64,000 nucleotides of DNA, taken from IMG/VR virus record IMGVR_UViG_3300028840_003082, positions 1 to 64,000 of that record. One strand, given 5' to 3'. The first letter of the stretch is position 1; every line of letters starts with the position of its first letter. Below are positions 46,623-55,503 of the stretch, in pieces. Under the pieces are notes generated by a model. That model was not told where the DNA came from, did not search any database, and was given only the letters and a program-made list of their open reading frames with translations. Source of the DNA: a virus. Position numbers and translations under genes: made by a program.

Positions 46623-46844
46623 ATGGCTATGACCAAGAGTGATATGGCAGATTCCATTGAAGATGCTTTGACAGCAGCGGGTATACCTTTTAATATGAGT
46701 GCCACTACGGAAAGTGGTAAGAGTATGAGAGAAGTGTTGGAGGCTTTCTGTCAAGGACTTATTGATGGAATAGTAAATAAGGCTGAAATTACAACCACTT
46801 CTGGTGCTCCCGATAGTGAGCACACCGGGAATGTGACAGGATAA
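46623..46844 (+). CDS. Small baseplate-region protein, 73 aa
   Basis: ATG 46623. It is a helical protein (SDMADSIEDALTAAGIPFNM, then EVLEAFCQGLIDGIVNKAEI) with a Gly/Thr C-terminus. Small proteins of this kind lie between spike and gp25 genes in several phages. Its role is unknown. Confidence 0.65.
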   Translation: MAMTKSDMADSIEDALTAAGIPFNMSATTESGKSMREVLEAFCQGLIDGIVNKAEITTTSGAPDSEHTGNVTG

Positions 46845-47233
46845 TGGCTACTAAAAAGTATTTAGGAAAAGCTTTAAAATTTCCCATAGATACGAAATTC
46901 GTACCTGAGGACGGAGTAGACCTAGTTTTACAGGATGTACAACTTTTGTTGCTAACTCGTCCCGGAGAGAGGGTAATGAGACCGACTTTTGGATGCGGTA
47001 TAAATACCCGTCTTTTCGATAATTTAGATACAGTAGCTAGCGTAGGTGCGGTAGATATAGCAGAAGCCATACGGGAGTTCGAACCTAGAGTTAATCTCCT
47101 AGAGGTGGTTCCAGTTATAAATAGATCACAAGGTATTGTCTTGTTTAGAGTCAGAATGCTTATTAGAGACGCAAATGTAGAGACGAACCTAGTCTTTCCT
47201 TTTAAGCCTGCATCTGAACTAAGTAACAGATAA
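46844..47233 (+). CDS. Baseplate wedge protein gp25-like, 129 aa
   Basis: ATG 46844 in a TAATG overlap. The pattern FPIDTKFVPEDGVDLVLQDV, then LLTRPGERVMRPTFGCGINT and FEPRVNLLEVVP, is the gp25/gpW family. In T4 gp25 helps nucleate sheath assembly on the baseplate. Length and neighbourhood (next to the J-like protein) are standard. Confidence 0.88.
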   Translation: MATKKYLGKALKFPIDTKFVPEDGVDLVLQDVQLLLLTRPGERVMRPTFGCGINTRLFDNLDTVASVGAVDIAEAIREFEPRVNLLEVVPVINRSQGIVLFRVRMLIRDANVETNLVFPFKPASELSNR

Positions 47234-47243
47234 GGAATAAGAC

Positions 47244-50129
47244 ATGGCTAATTCTTCAATAGATTATATTGCCAAGGACTTTGATTCCATTGTTGACGCT
47301 CTGATCACTTTTGCTACAGTCAACTTTGGAGAGGACTCGGCAGGAAACCGACAGTGGACCAACTTCAATGAGGACGATTTTAGTCGTACCTGGTTGGAAA
47401 TAGTGGCCTACGTCGGAGACCTAATTTTCTATTATCTAGATGTTCAAGCTACTCAAAGTAACCTAGAAACGGCCACCATTCGTTCGGCAGTTCTAGATAT
47501 AGCTAAACAATTCGGATATATTGTTCCCACAGCTTCTTCGGCTTCTGGTTTAGCTACTTTTACTTTGAATACTAGCGATACCATTCCCGTGGGATTTAGA
47601 GTTTCTGCAGACAATGGGGCAGAGTTTTTCACTACTAGTAGCTCTCCGCAGGCTGGGTCTACTACGTTAAGTGTGATTCTCCCCGTTATCCAAGGTGAGC
47701 AGAGGTCTGAGACCTTTACAGCTAAGGGTGTTCAAAATGAGGAAGTAGTGCTTGGTTTCACTCCTCTCGTTATTGATACCACTAACTCGGTATCCACTCT
47801 CAGGTCTCCAAGGATCACTGTTAATGGCAACTCCTATGATCTAGTAAATACCTTTATTGACAGTTTACCCACAGATAGGCATTATAGAGTTGTTACTAAT
47901 GAGGACGGACAAACAGTAATTCGTTTTGGAGATGGTATTTTTGGAGAGGCTTTGGCTCCCAACGATACTATCGTAGTGAGCTACCGCACAGGTGGGGGCA
48001 CGGTAGGAAATATTCCAGCAAGTACTCTTAATACATTAGTAGACGAAGCCACCTTTATTGATTCTGTTATAAATACAGAGTCTTTCAGTGGTGGAGCGGA
48101 TGACCCAACTATTGATAGGTTAAGAGAACTGATTCCGGCTTCTCTTCAAACTTTAGAGAGAGCTGTGGCCGTAGACGATTATGGTGACATCATTGTTGCC
48201 AATTTTAGTAACGTTCTAAAGGCTGCTGCAGAAGAGAATATAACGGACAGCGGAGTAGACGTGGATATCTATGTGGTACCGTCTGGAACGACTATCACTC
48301 CGATTACCACGAATTTATCTCTTTTTAACAGTATAACTGATTACATAGATAAACGGAAGACAGTCACAACCACCTTTAGACTGTTGGATGCGAATGGTGT
48401 GGACGTTGACCTTAAGTTAACGGCCTTTCTCCTAGAGGGAGCTTCACGGACTGAGGTAGCTCAGGATATCACCACCGCGTTTACGACCTTCTTTGACCTC
48501 TCTGAAGGAGATACTGACGGAGCAGGTACGAAGTTTGGTCAACGAGTACTGCTTAATGACCTCTACGCTCTACTGGATGATATTGAGGGCATTGAGCGGT
48601 TTGAAATCACTAAGTTTAACTATATCCCAAGAATAGAACCCACTACAGCGTCTGGTACTAATTATTTGCAAAGTGAGGTTGAGGTTCTGACTCCCTCTGA
48701 ACCGTCTGAATGGTTGGTGGCCTCTGAATACAATGCTGCTTCCCCGGACTACAACCCCTTTACCGTATATAAGAGACTTACCGGAACTGTTTCTAACCTG
48801 AGTGCGGACAGTTTGGCTGATGATGATTTGAATTTGGCCGTGGTAGAAAGTACAACTTCTGCAGTAAATACAGAAGGTTCTAACAACGTAGTTTTTGATA
48901 ACAGTCGCACCTTCGTAGTAGATGAGTTTGTTGGAGGAGGTTTTCTCCTAGTAGACTCTTCCAACAATATTTGGAATATCACTGATAATGATGCTCATTC
49001 TATCATATTGGGAGCGAACGCTATTAACAATACTGTGGTTTCGGACGTATCTTCAGGCAGTTACAAAATCGTTCGAAGCATGATAGGCCAGAACCTAATC
49101 TTTCGTAACTTAGTGTTTTCTAATATAGATTTTAATACACACAATACCCTATATCGAATAGGCTCCAGTTTTGACCTTGTGGGAACCATCGGAGATGAGT
49201 TCAAAATCTCTATTCCCCAAACAAATATTGGAAACTTTGGGGCTCCTGTAACAATTACTGCTTTCACGTCAAGTACTCCCACAGCGGGGACAGGAAGAGT
49301 GACCTTAGCGGGTAACCCGGACTTGTCATCTGTAACTGTTGGACCCTCTAGCAACTATCTATTAATTGATAGTAATTCCAATGTATTTGAAGTAATTGCA
49401 GTCGATGATATCAATAAAACTGTTGATATTATTCATCAGGCTGGGGTTACTACGGCTCCTACAGTGTCTGGAGGAAAGCCTGCTTCTTTGGCTCCCAGGT
49501 ATTATAGTGATGATTCCGAAGTGACCTTTGTCATAGGACAGGGAAATAGAGAGACTGGTATAGGTTTTCAGGCACGGGGCAATATTCAGACAGTTGACCC
49601 GGCTAATATTAGTGACGCTGAAACATTTGTATTGAACGACGGCTCTAACCCTGCGGTTACCTTTGAGTTCGAAAAGACCGGTGGAGTCGGTGGAGGCAAC
49701 GTAGCGGTAGACATATCTTCGGCTACGGATGCAGAGGATGTAAGAGATATTATAGTTTCTGCCGTTAATGGAGCACCTCTATTAGCTATTACTGCTACTC
49801 CTGGTACAGCCACTAATATGGTGATTTTACAAAATGATGCTGTAGGAAGCCAAGGCAATCAGACCATAATTAACGGTGTTGCCGATGCAGGGTTTATTAC
49901 TACGGGCATGACTGGAGGTTTGGATTCGGGTAGTTTGCCTACTCCGGTAATTCCAGCTTCTGGGAAAACTTCTACAGACTTAGGTCTGGACACAGACGGC
50001 AATGTTATTGATATTTTCGTCTTTAGAGTGTCCGGATATGTTGACGATATTATAAATCTGAGAAAAAGCGAAATTCCTGAATTTTCAGAAGATAATTTAG
50101 AATTAGACCTTAGAGGGGGCGTAGCCTAA
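47244..50129 (+). CDS. Baseplate wedge protein J/gp6-like with inserted modules, 961 aa
   Basis: ATG 47244. The N-terminal 450 residues are the J/gp6 core (FSRTWLEIVAYVGDLIFYYL, AKQFGYIVPTASSASGLATF, VVTNEDGQTVIRFGDGIFGE, VAVDDYGDIIVANFSNVLKA, ALLDDIEGIERFEITKFN). The C-terminal half carries a module VTLAGNPDLSSVTVG (about residue 680) and an Ig-like module at ~790-895 (FVLNDGSNPAVTFEFEKTGG). Wedge proteins form the ring that switches the baseplate. The insertions are absent from typical J proteins and probably decorate the baseplate rim. Confidence 0.85.
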   Translation: MANSSIDYIAKDFDSIVDALITFATVNFGEDSAGNRQWTNFNEDDFSRTWLEIVAYVGDLIFYYLDVQATQSNLETATIRSAVLDIAKQFGYIVPTASSASGLATFTLNTSDTIPVGFRVSADNGAEFFTTSSSPQAGSTTLSVILPVIQGEQRSETFTAKGVQNEEVVLGFTPLVIDTTNSVSTLRSPRITVNGNSYDLVNTFIDSLPTDRHYRVVTNEDGQTVIRFGDGIFGEALAPNDTIVVSYRTGGGTVGNIPASTLNTLVDEATFIDSVINTESFSGGADDPTIDRLRELIPASLQTLERAVAVDDYGDIIVANFSNVLKAAAEENITDSGVDVDIYVVPSGTTITPITTNLSLFNSITDYIDKRKTVTTTFRLLDANGVDVDLKLTAFLLEGASRTEVAQDITTAFTTFFDLSEGDTDGAGTKFGQRVLLNDLYALLDDIEGIERFEITKFNYIPRIEPTTASGTNYLQSEVEVLTPSEPSEWLVASEYNAASPDYNPFTVYKRLTGTVSNLSADSLADDDLNLAVVESTTSAVNTEGSNNVVFDNSRTFVVDEFVGGGFLLVDSSNNIWNITDNDAHSIILGANAINNTVVSDVSSGSYKIVRSMIGQNLIFRNLVFSNIDFNTHNTLYRIGSSFDLVGTIGDEFKISIPQTNIGNFGAPVTITAFTSSTPTAGTGRVTLAGNPDLSSVTVGPSSNYLLIDSNSNVFEVIAVDDINKTVDIIHQAGVTTAPTVSGGKPASLAPRYYSDDSEVTFVIGQGNRETGIGFQARGNIQTVDPANISDAETFVLNDGSNPAVTFEFEKTGGVGGGNVAVDISSATDAEDVRDIIVSAVNGAPLLAITATPGTATNMVILQNDAVGSQGNQTIINGVADAGFITTGMTGGLDSGSLPTPVIPASGKTSTDLGLDTDGNVIDIFVFRVSGYVDDIINLRKSEIPEFSEDNLELDLRGGVA

Positions 50130-53100
50130 TGTCTACTTTGACCATCACTAGACCGCCACAATTTTTAGATCCCTGGTTTGCAGAAATTGAGCAAGTATGG
50201 GACGAACTTGAAGCGGCTACTAACGACCAAGAGACGAGGATTGGGAATCTAGAGATAGCTATAGTCTCAGATGTGGTCACCTCTCTGTCTGCTCAAGGGG
50301 AACCTGCTCTTACAGGTCCTGTTGTTCTAGATAAGGGAGATGATATTACTCTCACACAGGTGGGCAATACTATTACCATCGGTGGAGGTACTTTAGACCA
50401 CGGAAATCTGACTCCTGCTACTCTTTTAGATGATGACCATACCATCTATCTGCTTGCAGATGGTACGAGATCTCTTACTGGAAATATGAGTCATGGTTTA
50501 ACCCAGGCTCTAAACTTTAGAGTTGAAGGATTTGCAGTTCCTCCCGCAGCAGGTAACCAGGGACGTTTAATATTTAACCAAACGACTGGTAGATTAATGA
50601 TAGACGATGGGTCTGCTTTCATTGATTCTGGTGTTACGGTCCATGCTGACTTGACTGGATTAGGTGCAGACGACCACACCCAGTACGCAAGAACAGACGG
50701 TACCAGAGATATTACTGGAGACCAGACCTATTTACAAGACATTATAGTTACTGGCCAATACCAAGCTCCCGCCACAGAGACCTGGGAAGCCTATTCACAA
50801 GAAGATGATGGAGGTTCTGCTCTAGCATTTCTTATGGATACAGCTAACCTCATGGATACGGCTGGATCGCAGGTACTGGCAGTTAGAAATGCAGGAAATG
50901 AATTTTTTGCTATACTTAGAGATTCTGACCCGAGCCCCCTGGGGACCTTCTCTGATGAGCATGTAATTAAACTTACTGAAAAGACAGGTTCTGATGTAGG
51001 TTATTTAGCAATGACTACCGACCCAGCACTGGTTCTACTAGGTGTGGATGGGGTTGCTGTCAATGCTATCTCAGTAGATGCTTCTGGTGATTATCTGGGC
51101 GCAGTTCAGTTGGATGGTGATGGTCCCACCCACGCTGCTCTTTTGGCTCAAGATTTAGATGGTTCCGGTTCTCCCAAAGCTGAGGTATCGGCAGAAGATA
51201 CTATTGGTGGTGGAGAAAAAGCTGAGTTTACAGCTAGTTTAGCTGCTGGCGTTGACCCTCTCGGAAGGGTTAGAGCTACAAATGGTGCGGTAACTGCTTA
51301 TGCTGACCATGTATCTCAGCTCGATGGAATTAATCCAGAGGCTTGGGTAAAAAGTACTTCTGGATCAGAAACTGCTAAAACAGAAGCTAGTTTTGATGGC
51401 TCGACGGTCCCTTTTGTGGAGTTAGAAGTCGCAGCCACTGCCGGTACAGATAAGCTTCTGATAAAGAACGCTGAATTTGATTTTCAAGTAGATTCTAATT
51501 CTGAACTACAGATTAGAGCTGGAGAAGTAGAGGTTTTTGGTACCTTAATTGGTGGCTCTTCCCCATTCTTAATCGAGTCTAAGGAAACAGACGGAGCTTC
51601 GGCTATTGCATTCACCCTAGATACTCAAAACGCTATAGCCAATGACGACGCTAAATTGTTGAGTTTACAGACAAATAGCGTTGAGAAAGCATATATAGGT
51701 GAGGATGGTAAAGCATGGCTTCCCGGAATTGTCTTGGGACGTCAGACAGGAGATCCTATAAGCAATACCGAAGGTGAGGGACTTTATGTAGATAACAACG
51801 GTGATCTTCAGTATCATGGACCAAATGATAATCTGGTACAGATAACGGATGGGGATGACCTAGTTAGTAGCCTAACCTCGGATACCTCTCTTTCGGCTTT
51901 TATCGACAGAGATGACGACTCGACTACAGAAACTTTTACTATTTATCATAATACTTTGACTCCCAATCCTGGTGACGAATTGCTCCAGGTTAGAGAGAAT
52001 GGTGAAGTTGAAATATATGGAGGTCCTCTGATTGGTGGTTCGTCTACTTTTGAACTACGGTCGAAAGAAGCAGATGGAGCCTCAGCGGTTGGATTTACAC
52101 TAAATACTCAGAATAACTTAGCAAATGCTGCCGCAAAGATTCTTAGCCTCCAGAATAACTCTTCGGAGAAAGCATATTTCGGAGAAGATGGGAAAGCCTG
52201 GGTGCCAGCAGTTGTTTTAGACAGACAATCTAGTGATCCTATTGGCGCTGCAGAAGGGGAGGGTATATACTCTGATTCTTCTGGAGACCTTTACTATCAC
52301 GGGCCTAATGATAATACCGTCCAAATTACTGACGGAGATATCATGGCTGGCAGCTTTGTAACCATCGTTCAGCCTGGTTCTTCAGCCAGTTCTGAAATAC
52401 TAGCAGCCATAAACGCTGCAGGAACGGCTGGCGGAGGTATCGTACAACTCCTCGCTGGTACTTACGAAATTGATAGTGTCATGAATGTGGCAGTAGGAAC
52501 TAGCAACGTTACTCTACAAGGTGTGGGAGATGCCACAGTACTGGAACACGATGGAGTAATTACGGGCAACCTATTGCAGTTCACAAGTTTGACAATAGCT
52601 AACAATATTAGTATTAACAACGTCACCAAAGGTGACACTTCTATTTACGCTACCACACCAGCCCAAGCAGGATCAGTTCAAACAGGAGATATCATTTTCT
52701 TGAAGGGTACGGATTCTGGCACAGAGATAGACGCAGAAGCACATGAAGCAGCAGCTAATGGTAATGGTACTACGGGCGAGATTCAATTAAAACGGAATGT
52801 ACAAAGAACCATGACCTCAGTAACTACTCAGATTTATAGAGGCGGTGAGGGTATAAAGATTCGAGATCTCAAATTTACGACCTCTGGAGCAGTTGCAGGC
52901 ACGGCAGCTATTGAACTAGACCAAACCAAAGATGCTGTTATTGAGAATATAACCATTCAGGATTGGATGCTAGCACAAACCAGTGATATGATTACTATGG
53001 GTAGTCACGGCATCAACAATTCCTTGCAGGGATGTAAATTTATTGGATGTAATGATGATTGTATTTTAACGTCTGATCAGATTGATATGAAAGTCAAAGA

Positions 53101-53827
53101 TTGTCTGTTTCAGGACGTAGCCCAATCTAAATCTATCGGCATCGCGGCCCTGAATCTAAGCGGAATCTGTGTGGATACTGAGATTATTAGAAATGAATTC
53201 AAAACCGTTGGTGGAATTGGGGTGAAAATCTTCGCAGCCAATCAAAGAAGGACAGCTATCTCAGCTAATCAGTTCTATGATATCTGGGAAACCGGTATTT
53301 ATGCAGAGAAAGAAGCTGTGATTGCTAATAACTATATGGAGAGTCTTGGGGCCGCTTCTGGAACCCAGGGAGCCATAACAGTTAACGGCAACGGAAATGA
53401 TGTAGTCATTCAAGGCAACCATATTAAGGATTTTAATCTAGGAATTCTGGTTGGAGCTTTAGCCTCTAGTATAGTTGTAGATGGAAATGTCTTACGTACC
53501 GGTACCGACACCGGAATTTCCTGTGATGGTACTTTCTGTACTGTGACTGGAAATACTGTTCAGGGGGCTTACTTCGGAATGTTGGTGGCCAGAGTAGGAA
53601 ATGTTGTCTCTGGTAATATCTGTAGAAGTAGTGGCTTAGATGGTATTTTAGTTTCCGGAACAGCAGATACTTGTGTTATTTCAAATAACGTTTGTCAAAG
53701 CAACGGTGATAATGGTATTGAATTACAAGCGTCATCGGTTGATTGTATCGTTTCAGGCAATAACTGCAACGGAGATGGTATTACTAACAACGGTACAGGC
53801 AACAACTTAGCTAATAATATGGAGTAA
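50129..53827 (+). CDS. Large tail fibre/spike with right-handed beta-helix, 1232 aa
   Basis: ATG 50129. A baseplate-binding N-terminus (ITRPPQFLDPWFAEIEQVWD) is followed by fibre-like repeats (LDDDHTIYLLADGTRSLTGN, LGADDHTQYARTDGTRDITG). Two 104-residue tandem repeats (about 472-575 and 633-737) start LIGGSS and end VQITDGD. From about residue 748 there is a right-handed beta-helix (AAGTAGGGIVQLLAGTYEID, later VISNNVCQSNGDNGIELQ) like pectate lyases and capsule depolymerases. It probably binds or cleaves surface polysaccharide. Catalytic residues cannot be assigned from sequence alone. Confidence 0.8.
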   Translation: MSTLTITRPPQFLDPWFAEIEQVWDELEAATNDQETRIGNLEIAIVSDVVTSLSAQGEPALTGPVVLDKGDDITLTQVGNTITIGGGTLDHGNLTPATLLDDDHTIYLLADGTRSLTGNMSHGLTQALNFRVEGFAVPPAAGNQGRLIFNQTTGRLMIDDGSAFIDSGVTVHADLTGLGADDHTQYARTDGTRDITGDQTYLQDIIVTGQYQAPATETWEAYSQEDDGGSALAFLMDTANLMDTAGSQVLAVRNAGNEFFAILRDSDPSPLGTFSDEHVIKLTEKTGSDVGYLAMTTDPALVLLGVDGVAVNAISVDASGDYLGAVQLDGDGPTHAALLAQDLDGSGSPKAEVSAEDTIGGGEKAEFTASLAAGVDPLGRVRATNGAVTAYADHVSQLDGINPEAWVKSTSGSETAKTEASFDGSTVPFVELEVAATAGTDKLLIKNAEFDFQVDSNSELQIRAGEVEVFGTLIGGSSPFLIESKETDGASAIAFTLDTQNAIANDDAKLLSLQTNSVEKAYIGEDGKAWLPGIVLGRQTGDPISNTEGEGLYVDNNGDLQYHGPNDNLVQITDGDDLVSSLTSDTSLSAFIDRDDDSTTETFTIYHNTLTPNPGDELLQVRENGEVEIYGGPLIGGSSTFELRSKEADGASAVGFTLNTQNNLANAAAKILSLQNNSSEKAYFGEDGKAWVPAVVLDRQSSDPIGAAEGEGIYSDSSGDLYYHGPNDNTVQITDGDIMAGSFVTIVQPGSSASSEILAAINAAGTAGGGIVQLLAGTYEIDSVMNVAVGTSNVTLQGVGDATVLEHDGVITGNLLQFTSLTIANNISINNVTKGDTSIYATTPAQAGSVQTGDIIFLKGTDSGTEIDAEAHEAAANGNGTTGEIQLKRNVQRTMTSVTTQIYRGGEGIKIRDLKFTTSGAVAGTAAIELDQTKDAVIENITIQDWMLAQTSDMITMGSHGINNSLQGCKFIGCNDDCILTSDQIDMKVKDCLFQDVAQSKSIGIAALNLSGICVDTEIIRNEFKTVGGIGVKIFAANQRRTAISANQFYDIWETGIYAEKEAVIANNYMESLGAASGTQGAITVNGNGNDVVIQGNHIKDFNLGILVGALASSIVVDGNVLRTGTDTGISCDGTFCTVTGNTVQGAYFGMLVARVGNVVSGNICRSSGLDGILVSGTADTCVISNNVCQSNGDNGIELQASSVDCIVSGNNCNGDGITNNGTGNNLANNME

Positions 53828-53829
53828 AT

Positions 53830-55503
53830 ATGGCAGATCAACCTATTAAAAATATTAGCGGAGAAGTAGACGGGGCTAGTACAGAAGGTCACGTTTTCGA
53901 TACCGAAGAGACCTATACTACTCCAGGTGCTAAAGTTGCAGTATTTAAAACCGGGGGCAACACGGTCGCGTCTATCGCTAGAGATGGAACTATTAGTTCT
54001 GCAAATGAAGTCTTGGTTTCTCCTGACGAGGGATTTGCAGGCATCGATTCCGCCGTAACATCCCTAAACGCTTCAGGTGGAGGTAAGATTGTTCTTCTGG
54101 ATGGGGAATATAGTATGGGATCTTCTCTATATACCTGGACAGAAATAGAGAATATTGAAATAGTAGGAAAGGGTGACGCTACAAAAATAATGCTGGATAC
54201 CTCCCCAGGAGTTCCTTTGTTCATTACTGGAACAGTCAAGGGAACTACCAGTGTACCAGTCAATGATACGACCGCAGGAGATACCAGCATTACCTTCACT
54301 ACCCCGGCTAACGCAGGAACTTACTTAAAAGGATACTGGATTAGTCTCGCTCTAACAGATGATGAGACTGGGGATAGTCAGTGTGAGTTAGTTAAGGTAG
54401 CGGCTGATGGAAACCCCGGCACAGGGGTAGTTGACTTAGAGTGGCCAGTGGGTAGAGACGGAACCAGTGTTACTGCGTGGGGCTGCAAACCTGCAGAAAA
54501 TATTAAGATTAGTAATCTAAGATTCATTAGAGAGAATGCTCCTGGCGGTACTGAAAGATTTATGGATCTTCAATATCTATTCAATTTTACTCTAGATAGT
54601 GTATCCTTTGAGACAGACGATGCTACTGGAGCGAGTGATCATGCTTTTAGGTCTACGGGTTACAGCGGATTTTGGCATGTGCATAGAAATAGAATTGTTA
54701 ATACCACTCGAATGGGAATGCACATAACAGGTACCTCCTATTCAGAGTTTACTAACAATTATTTTATGAATTCCTGTCAATCAGATTTTTCCGACAGTTC
54801 TTGTATATGGATTTCGGGCAGAGTTCGACATACTCTTGTAAAAAATAATCAATTTGTATATTCCAAACAGTATGGGGTACGTTTTGATGCTACTTCAGGA
54901 TACTCTCCTTACTTCATGACTATCAAAGATAATGAATTTTTAGGTATCGAAAACACAGCTATAAACATAGGAGCTACCAAAGATACTATAATCGAGGGAA
55001 ATAAAGGAGATTGGGGAGGCTTTCAAAAATCTGGCAGCGGGGTAGGCGTCTCCATGGCCGGAGCAGAAAGATGTCGCATCACTAATAATACTTTTGTAGG
55101 ATGTGCGTTCGGTATCGGAGTGTCTACGGCCTCCAAATGTACCATAAACCACAATACTATATATGGTAGATATTATGGAGACGGTATCTCCTGTGGTGGA
55201 AATGGAAATAACATTTCAAATAACGTTATTACTAATGTGGGTTATGGAATTACTGTAGGAAGTGACGCTCAACGCAATGTCATTTCTAGTAATACAGTAG
55301 TAGATGTAGGGAGTACTCATGCAATCCGAGTTAATACGACAGCACATAATAACGTTTTTATAGGAAATGTTCTGATGGGTTGCAACAATGCAATTAATTT
55401 GGCCGCAACAACCTATGATAATATAATGATAGGTAACCAAGGTGGGGAAGAAGGTATTGTTGACGCCGGAACTAACAATCAACAAATAGGGAACTTTGTA
55501 TAA
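53830..55503 (+). CDS. Tail spike with right-handed beta-helix, 557 aa
   Basis: ATG 53830, two nt after the previous stop. The head domain (residues 1-60, DTEETYTTPGAKVAVFKTGG, VASIARDGTISSANEV) is related to that of the next gene. The rest is a beta-helix (LNASGGGKIVLLDGEYSMGS; repeated N-x-I/F-x-x-x-x-x-G-I patterns; VISSNTVVDVGSTHAIRVN). Probably a trimeric receptor-binding or depolymerising spike attached beside the other two. Confidence 0.78.
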   Translation: MADQPIKNISGEVDGASTEGHVFDTEETYTTPGAKVAVFKTGGNTVASIARDGTISSANEVLVSPDEGFAGIDSAVTSLNASGGGKIVLLDGEYSMGSSLYTWTEIENIEIVGKGDATKIMLDTSPGVPLFITGTVKGTTSVPVNDTTAGDTSITFTTPANAGTYLKGYWISLALTDDETGDSQCELVKVAADGNPGTGVVDLEWPVGRDGTSVTAWGCKPAENIKISNLRFIRENAPGGTERFMDLQYLFNFTLDSVSFETDDATGASDHAFRSTGYSGFWHVHRNRIVNTTRMGMHITGTSYSEFTNNYFMNSCQSDFSDSSCIWISGRVRHTLVKNNQFVYSKQYGVRFDATSGYSPYFMTIKDNEFLGIENTAINIGATKDTIIEGNKGDWGGFQKSGSGVGVSMAGAERCRITNNTFVGCAFGIGVSTASKCTINHNTIYGRYYGDGISCGGNGNNISNNVITNVGYGITVGSDAQRNVISSNTVVDVGSTHAIRVNTTAHNNVFIGNVLMGCNNAINLAATTYDNIMIGNQGGEEGIVDAGTNNQQIGNFV

